64,000 nucleotides of DNA from Lutjanus erythropterus (GCA_020091685.1 CM034612.1:27954655-28018654); one strand, 5' to 3'. Positions 1 through 13,216 are shown, counted from the stretch's first letter. Notes: generated by a model not told the origin, from the letters alone. Made by a program: numbers and translations.

Positions 1-1569
1 TGCAAATATCGCATTTAATCTTTTTTTTAATTTTTTTGCTGTCAAGGCTTCCTAAAATCTATTTGGATATAATCTGGACATACCAAAAAGAAAAAAAAAC
101 AATTTGTTTAGTTTTTCCTGTTGTGAATTATGGATTTTTGTTCAAAACTCTGTGCAACTCACATGTTGGCAGACAACTGACGCTGTAGGTGGAAGTCGTG
201 ACAAATGGAATTCCTGGGAGAAATGGCAGTGAGTCCAGAAGCACCAATCACAATAACCTTGAATTCACCACTAAGTTCACCAATACAGTTTCTGTCAACA
301 GACATCATGATATGCACATTAGACACATGCAGATGCAAAAACTATTCACGTATCACATTAGAAACCTGTGATGTAAAGTTTCGGACAGTACTAAAAGACA
401 GACTAATGTAGCTGTGGTTTTGGAGCTTTGGCACCAAACTCCAGACCAGTTGAACTCAATTGCTTTATCTCCCATCTTGCTTCATGCATTCAGTTGTTTC
501 AAGTCAGATACAGTAAGTACATCATGTCCACATCTCCATGACCTAGCCTCATTATGCATCACGTAGCAGCTTGTTTTTTTACACACAGGGTGGAAGCAAA
601 ACACTTTTTTTAGCATTAAAAAAAAGAATCTAGTCAGACACTGAAGGAGCCAATGCATGAAAATAATTGGAGCCCAAGGGGTAATATTTGTTCTCCTGAA
701 ATAATAATTACTCTTATGGTCTTTGTGTGCTAACGCTGAGCCACAGAGGGAGAGCACAATCCACCATTATGTTTTCATCAATAACCGTTTGTGGCGGTCT
801 GTGGAGGCAGCTGTATTTCATGCATGTCGCCAGCCTCACTGTTTACACGGATAACATATCTCCTGCCACCGAGTATTCCACTCATTTACTTTATGGGCTT
901 GTGATGGACCACATTACAATACTGGCTTTTATTCTGTACGAGCACTGTGGTGTCGGAGGGGCTTTTTTACACGTTGAGCAGACATTACAGGTCAAACTGT
1001 ATATCCTGAATGACATGAGGAAAGAACAGAGGATGGATGCTGGTGAAGCAGTGAACCTCTGCTTGTTAATGTTATCGACTGGGGAAACATCCAAACTCTG
1101 CATCTTATTTTTGCTCAGTCCAAACTGAATCAATGGCCACCTGTCTGTGACAGTCCACCAGCTGTGTGTCTGTATGGAGACTCAAGGATAAGAGAAAGAA
1201 AAAAACTCAAAGGCTAGCTTAAACGGCTGGACTAAGGCTTTGTTCAGACCCAGAGGTCAGGATCTGTCGCTAATACTGATGACTGCTCCATTTGACTACA
1301 CTAGTGTAAGTATAGCAAAGAGTACATCACTGAAAGTTTATTTTAAAAAATATTTTTGATTATGACTAAGTATTATATAGTGTGTAACATACACTCTGCA
1401 TATAACCCTTTACAAGGGGAAAATAATGTGAGAGACTCTGCATTCCAAAGAATGGCTGGATTTGTCCAGGTATTTCCCACACCTTCAGTTGTTTATGGTC
1501 CAAATCCACCATCCATCATGTCTGAAAGGAGCCTCATGTGTACCTGCAGTCTGCTGTGGTTGCAGGCTT
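1..1569. other. Intergenic, no gene recognised
   Basis: AT-rich sequence with only short chance reading frames on both strands. The longest frames (727-1128 on +, 482-757 on -) resemble no family I know, show no splice context and no domain-like composition. I see no tRNA, repeat array or clear transposon end here. Confidence 0.6.
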
Positions 1570-2214
1570 AAAGGGATAGTTCACCCAAAACTTAAATTAA
1601 GCCATTATCACTCATCCTCATGCTGATTGAAGTTTAGTTTTTTAGTCCACAAAACACTGCTGGAACGTCACAGGAAAACAGCATTGCTGGATCTTTCAAA
1701 TAATGGAAGTGAATGGAGACGAGTTTTCAAATGTAAAAAGAAAACAGAATTAAAACATAAAATACCTCCATACTGCTCATCTGGTGTAATCCAAGTCTAC
1801 TGAAGTCCCAACATGCCAAGTTGATTTAAAAAATGTTATTTACACCATGTTTTGAGCCTGAATCCTCACTGTAGATCTTTGGATTGGAGCCATGTTCACA
1901 TGCACATGCACACTGTCTGAATTGGGTGTATGTGGTGTGATGGTGTGCAAATGGCATGTCGGGACTTTAGGACACTTGGATTACACCAGACAACCAGTAT
2001 GGAGGCATTTCATGTTTGGTTTTTTTTTCAGTTGTTTTTTATGTTTGAAAACTGGTCACCATTCACTTCCATTGTTTGGGAGATTCTGCAGTGCTGTTTT
2101 CCTGTGAAACTCCAGCAGTGTTTTGTGGACTAACAAAATAAACCTGACTTTCAGTCAGTATGAGAATGAGTAGATAGTGACTGAACTTTCATTTTTGGGT
2201 GAACTATCACTTTT
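1570..2214. mobile_element. Fold-back MITE (long inverted-repeat DNA element), complete
   Basis: The left end AAGGGATAGTTCACCCAAAA is mirrored at the right end by TTTTTGGGTGAACTATCACT. The symmetry runs deep: GTCCACAAAACACTGCTGGA on the left is matched by TCCAGCAGTGTTTTGTGGAC near 2112-2131, and the neighbouring CATTCACTTCCATT block also pairs. The element is therefore almost entirely two imperfect inverted arms of about 300 bp with no coding capacity. A second copy starts near 63470. This type is common in teleosts. It is a non-autonomous DNA transposon, but I cannot name its superfamily with confidence because no clean target duplication is visible. Confidence 0.8.
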
Positions 2215-3559
2215 ACCAGATTTCCGCTGTGAGATTATCTATGATATACAGTGTAATATGAGTGTTTTGACATTATTTACATTGCAAGGCATCTTGATTC
2301 ACAAGATCATGCAAGAATTCATCTTGCCAGGGTCCAAGCTATGTGTTTGTATCTGTGCCAGAGGTGGTGCAAGCCAGTCAGCATCCTTGGAGGGACATGG
2401 TTTTAGGTGCACTGACAGTAAGCAGCATCCATGGAAGCGACTCATCTTAAACAATGATGTCTCCTGAAGAGGTTAGCATAGATACTGTGATAGCATCAGT
2501 TATATGAGAACTGGAGAGTATTTCTTCATTGAAAGAGGAGCAAATAACAACACTGCTTTTCTACATGGAAAATATGTTTTTGTTCTTCTTCTGGGTGGCT
2601 TTGGCTTTGGTTCGGTGAATTGTTTGACTGGTTGAAGTTAGCTCATGTTAGACATGACAGATCCACCTGCCTGGTGTTTTTTGAAAGTGCCTGCCCTTTT
2701 CTAAATAGTTTCTATGGACAGAACAATAAATTAAAGACAATTTAGATGAACACATACAGATGAATATGGAATACAGCAGGTGCCATATTAATTTTAAGAT
2801 ATATAAAATTAAAAAATAAATAATGTATATTATGTTTAATGTACATGTTTCATGGTAATTTCCCTGTAATTCCTTACACATTTTAAGTTAAAGGTGCTTT
2901 AAGTGATTCTGGGGAAAGATTGTTGAGTCTCATTCCCACATTGTCAAATACTGACATTTTAGAAATGACAGCAACACCTTACTGAGCTGTGATTGGTCAA
3001 AGTCTCACCTGAAAAAGAGCCAAATATAAACTGCCTACTCCTGCTTTAAGAATAATGCTATTTTCTACTTACTTTAGGAAAAGGGGAGACAATGTTTTAA
3101 GACTGTTGTCATGTTGAAGGACAAATGCTGCAACCTCTGGTCATGATGCAGTTAGAGTCTCTATACATTTACAGATTGACTGAATGCACTGAGACTAGTA
3201 TAGTGTCACCAAACAAACTTGATAAAATCAAGTACAAATACTTCAATACTGCATTTAAGTGTAGTACTTGAGTAAATGTTACTTCTCCTTCTGATAAGCA
3301 ACAACAGAATGGAAGGCCATTCTTAAGTGTTGAAAATTGCTCTATCAGTGCAGTGCACCAGCATAGAAACACTCTCAATCAATACCATATCCTACCCCAG
3401 ACCTTGGATAAAGAGCTATAATAAGTGAATGAAAGAAGTCCTTATTTAGTCTAAAATAAGGCAATTTCTATGTAAATCGGCAATAAAGCAGAACTTTTAC
3501 AAATGCATAAGCTTTCCTATTATTGACATGTGGTAGTCGAAAATCGTTTAGCTGCTTGA
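2215..3559. other. Intergenic, mostly unassigned, with small repeat fragments
   Basis: No gene seen. About 2888-3050 (starting AAGGTGCTTTAAGTGATTCT) has the look of a short dispersed teleost repeat. About 3228-3293, with the phrase GTAGTACTTGAGTAAATGTT, resembles an end fragment of the hAT-like family found whole at 7855-8328. Both assignments are by eye and weak. Confidence 0.4.
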
Positions 3560-3990
3560 TAGCAGTCATCTTATCTCCACAAGTATTTGCTTATCCTCCT
3601 CTTATATTAATGTTTCCTGCAATATTAAGCCGTCCTCCCAGGAGATAAATATCTGCTGTGTAGCAGCCACTCACACTATAGCCTTTGATTATTTAGCCAG
3701 GTAATTCCTTCATAGACACAGAGCTGTAGCTGAGCAGCCACATGATATTAACTGCAAGCAGAATATCAATTTCAAATTGAACCTTGGATGCATTATTGAT
3801 TGACCGCTGATATTGTTCTGTGAAAATAAGTGCCATTGGGTTATTGTTTAATATGAATGATAATGCCAAGCCTCTATCTGGAAATAAGGTCCTGGTGTCC
3901 TACCCCAGCCTCTGGAATAAGCTCTGATTGACTCAATTGATACTGTGGGATTGTGAGGGAGGCAATAGCTGTGGAGACTAAGGTTCCTTC
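3560..3990. promoter_or_regulatory. Candidate conserved non-coding element
   Basis: A block of about 430 bp free of microsatellites and transposon ends, with balanced base composition and many homeodomain- or POU-like words (TGATTATTTAGCC, CAGGTAATTCC, TTATTGATTGACCGC). Such texture is typical of long-range enhancers around developmental regulators like lmo3, but this is inference from sequence character only. Comparison with other fish is needed to show constraint. Confidence 0.3.
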
Positions 3991-5676
3991 ATTATTATAT
4001 CCACAGACGGCACACAGGCACATATATGTTTGGACAGTTTTACTTTGCTTTCTCTTTCATATGACTTTGATTGCATTTTGTAGTTTGTCTGCAACTTTTC
4101 TGCTCATCTTACTGCAGCCATCTCAGCCATAACATGAAACAGCCTCACTAATCCTCACTAATGCACATTTTTGAAGAGTATCAGATTACATGTAATGGGA
4201 TTGTGTTATCTGGATTTTAAAAAAAATGACTGTATTCCATTTATGTTACAGATATAAAAGATGTAATCAGATTACAGTTACATTTAGTAAAAATAAGGAT
4301 TGTTAGTAGGATTACAATTTTAAAATAAACAACAATTTACCACCATGTGCAGTGCATATACAGCTGTAAATTCATCATCATGGCCTCTAGTGAAAAAATA
4401 CTTTACCTTGTACCTGGATTTTGTGATATTGCAACAATATTATAGAGATGACAAATGATGCTTTCAAAAAACATGAACACAATCAGATTTTTGATAAATG
4501 ACTACCAGTAATATGGATATGATGACTAAATGGGTAAAAGCAGATAGCTCTAGTCTTGCATAGCTACAACTTTCCCTCCAGCACTCAGCGCTGCAGAAAG
4601 CTGTGGTTCCACATACGATCATTTTGTTATAGAGAAAGAAAATGCCCTGCCTTGTTTGTATTTCTGTAAACCAATCACACCAGTCTTGGGCTGAGCTAAA
4701 CCCAGGATGTCACGACAGTGCCCCTGCCCCAGGAACTTCGAAAATGCAGATAGCTGATGCTGCAGTGCCAACTGAAACAAGTCGTCCAATGGCAGGCTTA
4801 TACCAACAGAGTATATTCAATAAGTCAGACTAGAACAGCTCAAATGATCTGATAAGTTCAGAAAATTGAATCACATCACTATAATTCACCCTTTGAAACC
4901 AGGACAAGACAACACGTATGCCATATCATGATATATCGACATCCAAAACCTAAGACAATATTAAGTCTTATAGCATGATATTAATATGATATCGATATAT
5001 TGCTCAGCCCTAGTTTGTGTTACGCTAACATTAGCTCTCTTAACAGCTTGCCTGCAACTTCTTCTCTTTCTGAGGGTTTCACACACAAATACAGCAACGT
5101 ATTTGCCCCCATTCAGAGACTGTGTCCGCTGCTTGTCCATTTTGCAGGCAGTGCAGTGCAACCTGACTGATCAGAGCCTAAGAATACACTGAACACAAAA
5201 GTGTTGTGTTGAGTTTCTCCTAGTTGAATCCCTGTTTATACTGCCGTTCTTGATGATGGTGATGAAGGTTCAGTGGTGATGATGAATTAAAACAATGTTG
5301 AACTCAGTCAAACAGAAAGTTCTTTCATTTTGAGCTGCGTTTTTACTAACATGTAAAAACATAAAATCACTTTTAACCCAACTCCATGTTGCACATCTCT
5401 TTCTTATAACCCTACATCTGCTTTTTTTCCTGATCTTAACCAAGTAGTTTTAGTTAACATAACTCAAGTAAACATTAACTACACTGGTGTCAGATCAGAA
5501 AAAAAATATAATTTTTGTAATGGCAATAATCTATTTAGTGTTTGTGTCATCACCATGGGCTTATTTGTTTATACTCATCAAATATCATAATGATTTTGAC
5601 AGTTTTAGTGTGTGATGATTTTTGTTTGTTTTTTCAGCTTCACACACATTTTCAAATGGAACGAGGGTCCCTCTCA

Positions 5677-5677
<1 letters not shown>
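3991..5677. other. Intergenic, AT-rich, no gene recognised
   Basis: No coding region supported. The stretch 4905-5012 is rich in GATATATCGA and ATATGATATCGATATA words and ends in GCTCAGCCCTAG, which looks like one end of an AT-rich MITE. Its partner end was not found with confidence. Confidence 0.4.

Positions 5678-5704
<27 letters not shown>
5678..5704. repeat. (CA)n microsatellite
   Basis: An uninterrupted CA run of about 13 repeats. Reading frames crossing it only encode poly-Thr/His or poly-Cys/Val and are not genes. Confidence 0.95.
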
Positions 5705-5708
<4 letters not shown>

Positions 5709-7139
5709 ACCAGATAATTTCCACGTGATATTTCTGACAGTTGATTGGTGGCTGGTCGGAGCAGTGCCAGCCAAACAGATGAAAGGATTTGGTGGATCAT
5801 GGTTTGTTGCTGATTGTAAGACTAGTTGGCTTCCCTCGTGGTGAATCCATGGCAAATCTGAGCTGGTGGCACACATGTCACTGCACACTGTTTGCTCATT
5901 AGCACTTGTCACTTAATTCTGCTTCCTGTACTCTGTGTCCCCGCTGCTGATTGGCTGATGGCTCTTGTGTAACTTGGGTCCTAGTTTCTGTATCTAAGGC
6001 TAGATTCTCTGTAACTTGCCCTGATGCTTTGTTAGTTAGTTACATAAGTGATTCCAGAGGAATCTGATTACTCCTGTTCTGTGTGAGGATGCCATTCAGA
6101 TTTTAGAGATGCACTCAGATAATTACACACTTCATAGCCGTTTAGAGTGTATCCAATGTTCAGACATACATAAAATAATTAGAAATATCAAAAATCTGTT
6201 GCCATGGAGGCCTGAACTCTTTTGCTGTGTTATTGTAACAATTTGACCAGGCATCTCTGCAGCGACCATGGCGTATTTGTAATGTTTTCATCAGTAAAAA
6301 TACCAGGCTCAGCATGTACTGAAAAAATATGAGCAATGATTGAATGCTAATAAAACAGCTTATAAAATGTAGAAATTAATATCACTGTCAGGATTTCTGC
6401 AGAACATCCAGTATTTGAATCCCAGTCAAGTGTGATCTATCTGAACCAGAGGCTGTTTGGGTTTGATCCAGCTGTCTGTCACAAGCTCTGGCTGCTGATA
6501 AGTACATCCAGTTGTAGGGCATTGATTTATTCATGCCGTTTCCTTTAAATATTCACATTGTGGCGATCTATCGAGACATGCATTCTGTCTCCAGAGCAAT
6601 AGATGAGGCAACGCACAGAAAAGAAAAGGGACGGAAGGCAGTTAACTATTAAATAAGTCAAAAAATAACCAGCAACATGTCCCAGCCTGCTGAGAAACAC
6701 AAGCAGCTCTTTAGAACAGCTCACTGACATGAGCACAATAAAAACAGAGCTGCTCAGGTCAGCTGATTGCAGCAGTGCTTTTGTAGAGACTGTAGAGACC
6801 AAGAAAAATCAATCACTCGTTTCAGTAAATTCCCCACAAAGACCTTCACAGTCATATGCAAATTAAAGCTTGCTGAGCAATTTTTAATTTTAGTTGCAGT
6901 TTGGTTAGGTTTAATCAACAGAACTACTAGGTTATTTTTTAAAAAGATCATTGTTTGAGTTAAAGTAACTACTTCTACAACACAACAATCAACTTTGACT
7001 ATTTTCCCCACAAGGAATTGAATCCTGGTCTCCTGTGTGAGTCCATCCAACACTGACCTCTGCACTACACAGACTTTCTCACTCTTAATACTAATGCATC
7101 TTCTTACACTTATGTGCCTTTCCATCCACCCATCATTTG
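5705..7139. other. Intergenic, no gene recognised
   Basis: Only short frames lacking any recognisable domain, on both strands. No repeat with definable ends was seen. Confidence 0.5.
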
Positions 7140-7590
7140 GATGGATGGATGACAGCAGGGTGAGTAGGGTACTTAAGACGTCCCTCTCCTCCTTGCGGAT
7201 CCTGAGGTGTTCCCAGGCCAGCTGGGATATATAATCCCTCCAGCAAGTTCTATGTCTATCCCTGGGTCTCCTTCCAATAGAATGTGCCTAGAACATCTCC
7301 AAAGAAAGTCGTCTAGAAGGTATCCTAATCAGATACTCAGACCACCTCAGCTGGCTCCTTTTGATCTAAACAAGCAAGAGTTCTACTCTAGGCTCCTTCC
7401 AGATGTCCAAGCTCCTCACCCTGTCTCTAAGGCTGAGCACAGCTAGGAAACTCGTTTTGACTGCTTTTATTCATGATCTCATTCTTCCAATCAAAGCTCA
7501 TGACCATAGGTTACAGTCAGAATGTAGATGGCCTGGTAAATCAAAAGCTTTGCCCTCAGGCTCAACTCGACACCACAACATGCAATCTGT
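7140..7590 (-). mobile_element. Non-LTR retrotransposon (LINE) fragment, decayed 3' part of ORF2
   Basis: Read on the minus strand, the segment resembles the tail of a fish LINE open reading frame. Landmarks are the CCAAGCTCCTCACCCTGTCTC block near 7407, which is the complement of an RxRVRxLG-type stretch, followed by AGCTCATGACCATAGGTTAC, a phrase recurrent in teleost LINE copies. The frame is broken, the reverse transcriptase core is missing and no tail or target duplication is defined. It is a dead 5'-truncated and internally decayed copy. The clade is left open. Confidence 0.6.
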
Positions 7591-7846
7591 TTAAAGGTGA
7601 TTGAAATTAATACCTTAATATACCAGATACAATGTGATGTAGCAGAGCAACCTTGTTTTTACATTGTAAATCAATCACATTGGTGTGTAGCCACGATTCT
7701 GTCGGTAAACAATCTAGTTTACTTGAGTCTAGATTCAGTACTAGTTAATATACAACACTTGGAAAAATTCAACACACTGTGAAGGTGATCATCTATCATC
7801 CATCCTACTTTAAATCTTCTCAGAAAATGCAGCTGCTAAGCAACCA
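7591..7846. other. Unassigned spacer between LINE fragment and hAT MITE
   Basis: About 250 bp of AT-rich sequence with no visible feature. Its last 8 bases before 7855 form the target duplication of the next element. Confidence 0.5.
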
Positions 7847-7854
7847 CACATTAG

Positions 7855-8328
7855 CAGGGGTGGAAATAACTAATTACAAATACTCAAATTATTTTAAATA
7901 AGTAGTTTTCTGGGGTACTTGTACTTTAATGAGTAGATTTTCAAGTATGTACTTTTACCCATACTTAAGTATGCATTACAAGATGCAATCTACTTAGTTA
8001 CCTTCAAAATCATAATTGAGTACTGAGTACAATTTGAATTAATAGCCAAACCTTTGATCTGCATTTTAGTAGCCAATCAGGTGATCTGATCACAAATGGG
8101 CCAATGAAAACCAGGACATGTGGAATTTGGAGTAAGGATGTTAATCATTAATCATTTAATTCCTGTTAAGAATTTAAACAATTAGAAATGTCTTCATGGA
8201 TATTTAATCAATAGTCACGGTGGTAATTGGCATTTCATTTGACATTGTTTTGTCTGACGGAGCATTATTTTAGCAATGTAACAGTACTTGTACTTGAGTA
8301 CTGATTTTCAGTACTCTTTCCACCACTG
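7855..8328. mobile_element. hAT-type non-autonomous DNA transposon with perfect 8-bp target duplication
   Basis: The element starts CAGGGGTGGAAATAACTAAT and ends CTTTCCACCACTG, so its terminal inverted repeat is CAGnGGTGGAAA. It is flanked by the exact 8-bp direct repeat CACATTAG (7847-7854 and 8329-8336), the target-site size of the hAT superfamily. Subterminal sequence is full of ACTTGAGTACT-like words. There is no transposase, and its length is 474 bp. A longer relative lies in opposite orientation at 19788-20567. Confidence 0.9.
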
Positions 8329-8336
8329 CACATTAG

Positions 8337-11300
8337 AGAGATGGAGCAGGTGTAGCAGGTAAAAACACTGCTCTGCCTCCATTACGCATGACATCCTTTC
8401 ATTTAAATTATTTTTGACTTCATATTTTGTGGTGATTACACTGGAAACAATCCCAGTTTTGTCCACATGGTCCTTTAGAATCAACAGAATGTTTGTATAA
8501 AATGTGTTTTTCCTTTTAACTCAAAGTGCTTCTATTTTCCTTCTTAAATAAAATAACATAAAAGTAGTAGCCATGACCTAAACGTGTGTGCATGAATTTT
8601 CTTGTTCAATGAATTTTTATGTTTGTACAACTGCAAAACAAAATGAAGGCAGCAGTCAGTAGAAATCCTTTTATAAAATAAAATACATGTACTATCATGG
8701 TAGATATCATCACAATCCAGTAAGGTATTAAGATATGTTTTTATTGCGATATTCAGTATATTGTAACATCCTTACTGTTGACTGTGTGTTCAGGAGAATC
8801 CTTCAAGAGCCAGAATAAAATTAGGAAATACTCATCAAATTGTTGTTTCTCACTCAATATCTTGTTTTAGTGCATCAATCTGAAGACAAAACTAATGGAA
8901 TTCTGTGGAGGAGACTGTCTGGCATATTCTGATCACCACAAGATTGCAGTATTGACCAAATGTCAACTATAGAGCAATGCAATGATTGAATAAAAGAGGA
9001 TACATAATCGAAGCTGAGGAGTCTGCCAGGGCTGCCGGCTGCCGCCCTCCTAACAACACCAGAGAAAATGGTCAAAATCATTAGCACACATGGATACATG
9101 CACACACACACACACATGCACACACAGAAAAATAAATGATGATAAATCTTAACCAAATGAAATAAGAAAATGTAGTTTACAAATAAATAAATGTATGATG
9201 TTTTCATTCGTGAAATGTGTTAAAATGTATGAAAAAGAAAATTATCTTGTGCTGTGAACCAAAGCTGGCATGTTATGAAGAAGAGAGGAGTTTATAGAGA
9301 TCTCTAGTAAAATAACTCAAAGTAGTCCTTATTTTTAACCTTTATACTCTACTTCCTAATGTTCCACCTATTCAAAAACTTGAAAACTAAATATTCATTC
9401 CACTCAGTCCCTCACTCAGCTGTTCCCCCCAGACTCTCTTCGAGGCAGTGACACACGCATAAAAACACACACATTCACACACTCCAACAGATGTGCAGAG
9501 CTTCACAGCAGCCTGTTTAGATGATGCATTCATTTTTGCTAGGTATTTAAATGTGCATACAAACATAAACATTTGGAAAATTAAAAGAATAAATTATGTC
9601 AAAGTTTGTATAAATCAAACACAGGAAAGCTCAGTGACATGCTTCCCAACCAGCATCTGACATCACTGAGTTGTTTTTAAACCCATTATCTGCACCATTT
9701 ATTGAAAACATCATTTAACCAAAAATTAGTCATGGGTTTGACTGTTCAGTTCATCTGTTTTGTTTCTTTAGCCAGGGCTTTTGCATCTCTTTTAGTTCAC
9801 ATATATTTCTAATTTGCCTGACACTGGATTTTTGGGGCCAATACTGCAATATTAGGGAATAATGCCTATAAAACTAATAAATAAATAAATACAAACAATC
9901 CACAATATCTTCTGTGAAAGAAAAGTTCATAAGCTGATAATGGTATAGATCTATATATGTCCATATTGCCTGCCAAGATATTTGCAATTCAATATGGAAA
10001 AACTGGATAATTAAATATATTAATAAAGTAATAACTAGAGCAAGCTGATGATTGGTATCATTCTTCTGCCAGCATCTGAAAATGACAGTGCATTATAATT
10101 ACATGAAAACTGACTGTCCTTGATGTACAGTTTTGTCAGTGCTGGTTCTGAAATACTAAATATATGAATTCAGGCTGTAATGCATTATATAACTAACAAT
10201 ACAATGTATATTTCATCATAATGAGCTCAGACTTAATCAGTGTACAGCTTAAAACTTTTTAGAATTTGAACAGAGTTTCTATTTTATATAATTGCAGTAC
10301 ATGGCATTAAAGCGTTTGATTTGATGATTCATAATAACTTGTAACTCAGAAGAACTGTAGAGCATAAGATGTCATACATATGTATAATAGTCTTTCTTAA
10401 ATATGTTTCATGAATATCTCATTAAAGATGGGCATTTTAAACTAGTCTTTTTGAACACAAATAATACCATAGTACAGTACGTAGAAATGTCTACACACAT
10501 ACATGCACAAATATGTACAGATAAAGTACAGCAACACTTATAACATAAAACATCATTAAATGAATCAAGACAAAGAAAGAAAAATGAAAAAATGCAGGGT
10601 TATTAAAATAAAATAGAAAAGGTCACAGAACACATTTACTGTATATATAATATTCTCTAGATCAAAATAAAATTTGACATAATTATCAATTTTCATTGTC
10701 CCTTTTGACTTTTATTGTTTGTTTTTTGTAGTTGTCTACTATTTTCAGTATGCCATGCAGTCGGTCAATGGCACTTTTTACATATTGAAAATGTGCATTG
10801 AAAAATCATATGACCTTTTCAAAAGGTGAATCACATTACTGACTTTATAATTGTGTATAACAACCTTCAAAGATCATGTTTCATGAAAATGTATGAAACA
10901 GCATAAAATTATGCACATATCAATATATAAGCTGTGTTGTAGCACAAGAATGTGCTGTAAAAACTGTTTCTACGAGCTTCTCTATCTTGAAACTATGACT
11001 GTGTTTTTTCTGTAATCACAGTCCGGTCTCTTGACGATCCAGCGGGTCATTCATCGGTGCGTGTGACATGAACAAATAGTGTGTCTCATACAGGCCTTGG
11101 ATAGTGTTTGAATTCTCATTTGAAATGTGGACAGCGTGGCCCCATCTGTCTCACACAGGCCCTCTGAGCAGCCCTCAGTATCACACACTGCTTGATGGGA
11201 ACAATACTTGCCTAATGGACCTTCAAGAGCTCATTTGTTTGAAGCAATTATTCCAAGGCGACTGTTTCTGTGAAGTTTCCCCTCAGACAGCACAGATTAT

Positions 11301-11560
11301 TTGCTCCTTGCTTTAGAGAATGACTGAAGGGCATCTGAAGACATCCCATTTCTTTGCAGTTGTGCTGCAACAATAAAGAAAGAAAAGGTAAGACTCTGGG
11401 GAAAGCCATCTGCCCGCTCTGTGTATACACAGTCAGAGGGAATCAACCAATCAGCTCAGTGGCGGACTCAGGCTGTCTGAGGGGTGGGGGCAAAACACGA
11501 GGGGGACACAAGCTGTATGTGGTGGGGCACCAGCATGCCTGAAACTATGATTCACTATTA
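8337..11560. other. Intergenic, strongly AT-rich, no gene recognised
   Basis: Contains a short CA-rich run near 9097-9126 and low-complexity AT sequence from 9830 to 10920. About 10990-11340 is less AT-rich and may hold a regulatory block, but I cannot support a call. No reading frame looks real. Confidence 0.5.
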
Positions 11561-11570
11561 TGTTTTGTCC

Positions 11571-12143
11571 ACTTGATGGGCATTCTAGAGGGCACTTTAT
11601 CATGTTTTATCCACTGGTAGGGCACTCTACAAAGCATAATACCATGTTTTCACCCTACTCCAGAGGGCACTTCATCATGTTGTGATGGACATGGAACCAC
11701 TCTAGAGGGCACTATCATGTTTTCTCCACTAGAATGGCACCCAATCATGTTCTCTCCACTGGAAGGGTTCTCTAAAAGACAGCTCTATAGCACACACTAT
11801 CATGTTATGTTGGACACTGGACCATTCTAGAGGGACTCATGTTTTCTCCACTAGAAGCGCACTCAATTGTGTTTTCTCTGCTGGAAGGGCACTCAACAGG
11901 GCACTTTATCATGTTCTCTCCACTGGAAGGATCAGTGGAGTGCATTTGAAAACTTATTTGGAATTTGGTTTCTTCACAAGCAGGACCCTCAACAGAGCAC
12001 TTTTTCATGTTTTGTCTATTGAAAGGGCAGTTTGGAGGGCACCATATCATGTTGTCTTGGACGTTGGACAGAGGGTATTTATCATGTTTTATCTGTCATA
12101 GTGGCATCCAAGAGGGCACTTTTGCTGTGTTTTCTTCAATCAT
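11571..12143. repeat. Degenerate minisatellite, unit about 30-40 bp
   Basis: Around a dozen imperfect units share the phrases GAGGGCACTTTATCATGTTT and TCTCCACTGGAAGGGCACTC, with variable unit length and many substitutions. Reading frames across it (11802-12101 on +, 11805-12050 on -) are by-products of the repetition: several translate each unit into similar words. Unit spacing is too irregular, and the units too diverged, for a CRISPR array, and the genome is animal. One unit contains a 24-bp block (11930-11953) that recurs exactly at 12762-12785. Confidence 0.85.
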
Positions 12144-13214
12144 GGGGGCATCAGGGGAGGTGACTGCCTCCCGCCACCCCCACCCTGAGTCCACCAGAAT
12201 CATCTCTCATTGTGCAAAAACAATCTCAAAAATGAAAGAGAAGTAGGCCTGAGTCAGCAGCAGGCTTCCTTTCAGTGGCCCAAGTGTTCATATCAAAATG
12301 GAGGTTGAAAAGTCCCAAAAACTGTGACACAATGATCGTATGTCTCTCTCTTTGCAACAGGGGCATAATTACAGATGACCTAGCTCCATTTAATACATCC
12401 TGACACCAGGCTCATCGCTCAGATTCACCACATCCTGCAGTTTTCCTATCCATAGGAGTCCAATTATCGTGCTTTCCCTCAGCCTTTCCAACCCACCGTC
12501 TCTTCCAGTTTGGAGAATGTGCCAACATCTCAACGTATACTTCAGCAGCAGCAGCACAGTCAAAGCAACAATGATAGCTAAATGCCTATTAGATGTGTCA
12601 CCCACAGTATCTCTAAAATAAATTCTCATTCAAAGACAGACAGCTACAGTGTGTTGACAACTGACACCTGACATGTGAGGAAATTAAATATCAAATTCTG
12701 CTTTTTATCAGTCAACTATTTTGGATTTCCAAACCTTCCCTCGCTCATCCTCCCCCAGACTGATCAGTGGAGTGCATTTGAAAACAGCCCTTAGCCAAGC
12801 TGAAAGGAGCCTAAGATGGGGGAAAATATCAAAATGGCTACAGAAGATGACAGGCCCAATGTGTAGCAAAGCCTGGATCTCTCAGCCTTATCCTTTGTGA
12901 TTCCCTGCCTTTTTTTTTTCAGCATATCAATCCCCCCGATGGATAAGAGTGAGAAGAGACAGCTCCTCCTGTTTCTCCTGTCTCTATTAGCTCCCTGGTG
13001 GATCTGCCTGATGTGAAGTGACTCCCGCTATAATCTCTCGCTAAGTTTGAATGTTGTACAACTTGGCATGATTTAACTCAACTTCTCGCACTCTTTTCTT
13101 AGACTTTTTGTCCCAGTCGATGGGCGGTGCAGTGGCACTCCTGCAGCAGACAATGAAGGAGCGATGCAATATTGTGGCCTCACACACACACAGATTCAGT
13201 AATGCAGTCAACAG
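12144..13214. other. Intergenic; possible regulatory block near 12880-13090
   Basis: No gene. The part around 12925-13040 (CAGCATATCAATCCCCCCGATGG region onward) is unique-looking and contains a CCTGTCTCTATTAGC word, so it may be a conserved element. This is a weak inference. The 24-bp duplicate of the minisatellite word lies at 12762-12785. Confidence 0.35.
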
Positions 13215-13216
13215 TA

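Noticed and set aside
727-1128. 133-codon plus-strand frame
   Set aside because: No domain or context; a similar frame exists on the opposite strand over the same bases.
11802-12101. Overlapping frames of 81-99 codons in the minisatellite
   Set aside because: Repeat-driven; translations echo the DNA unit and differ by frame and strand.
11571-12143. CRISPR-like array of spaced repeats
   Set aside because: Units are imperfect, irregular in spacing and lack constant repeats with unique spacers; the surrounding genome is vertebrate.
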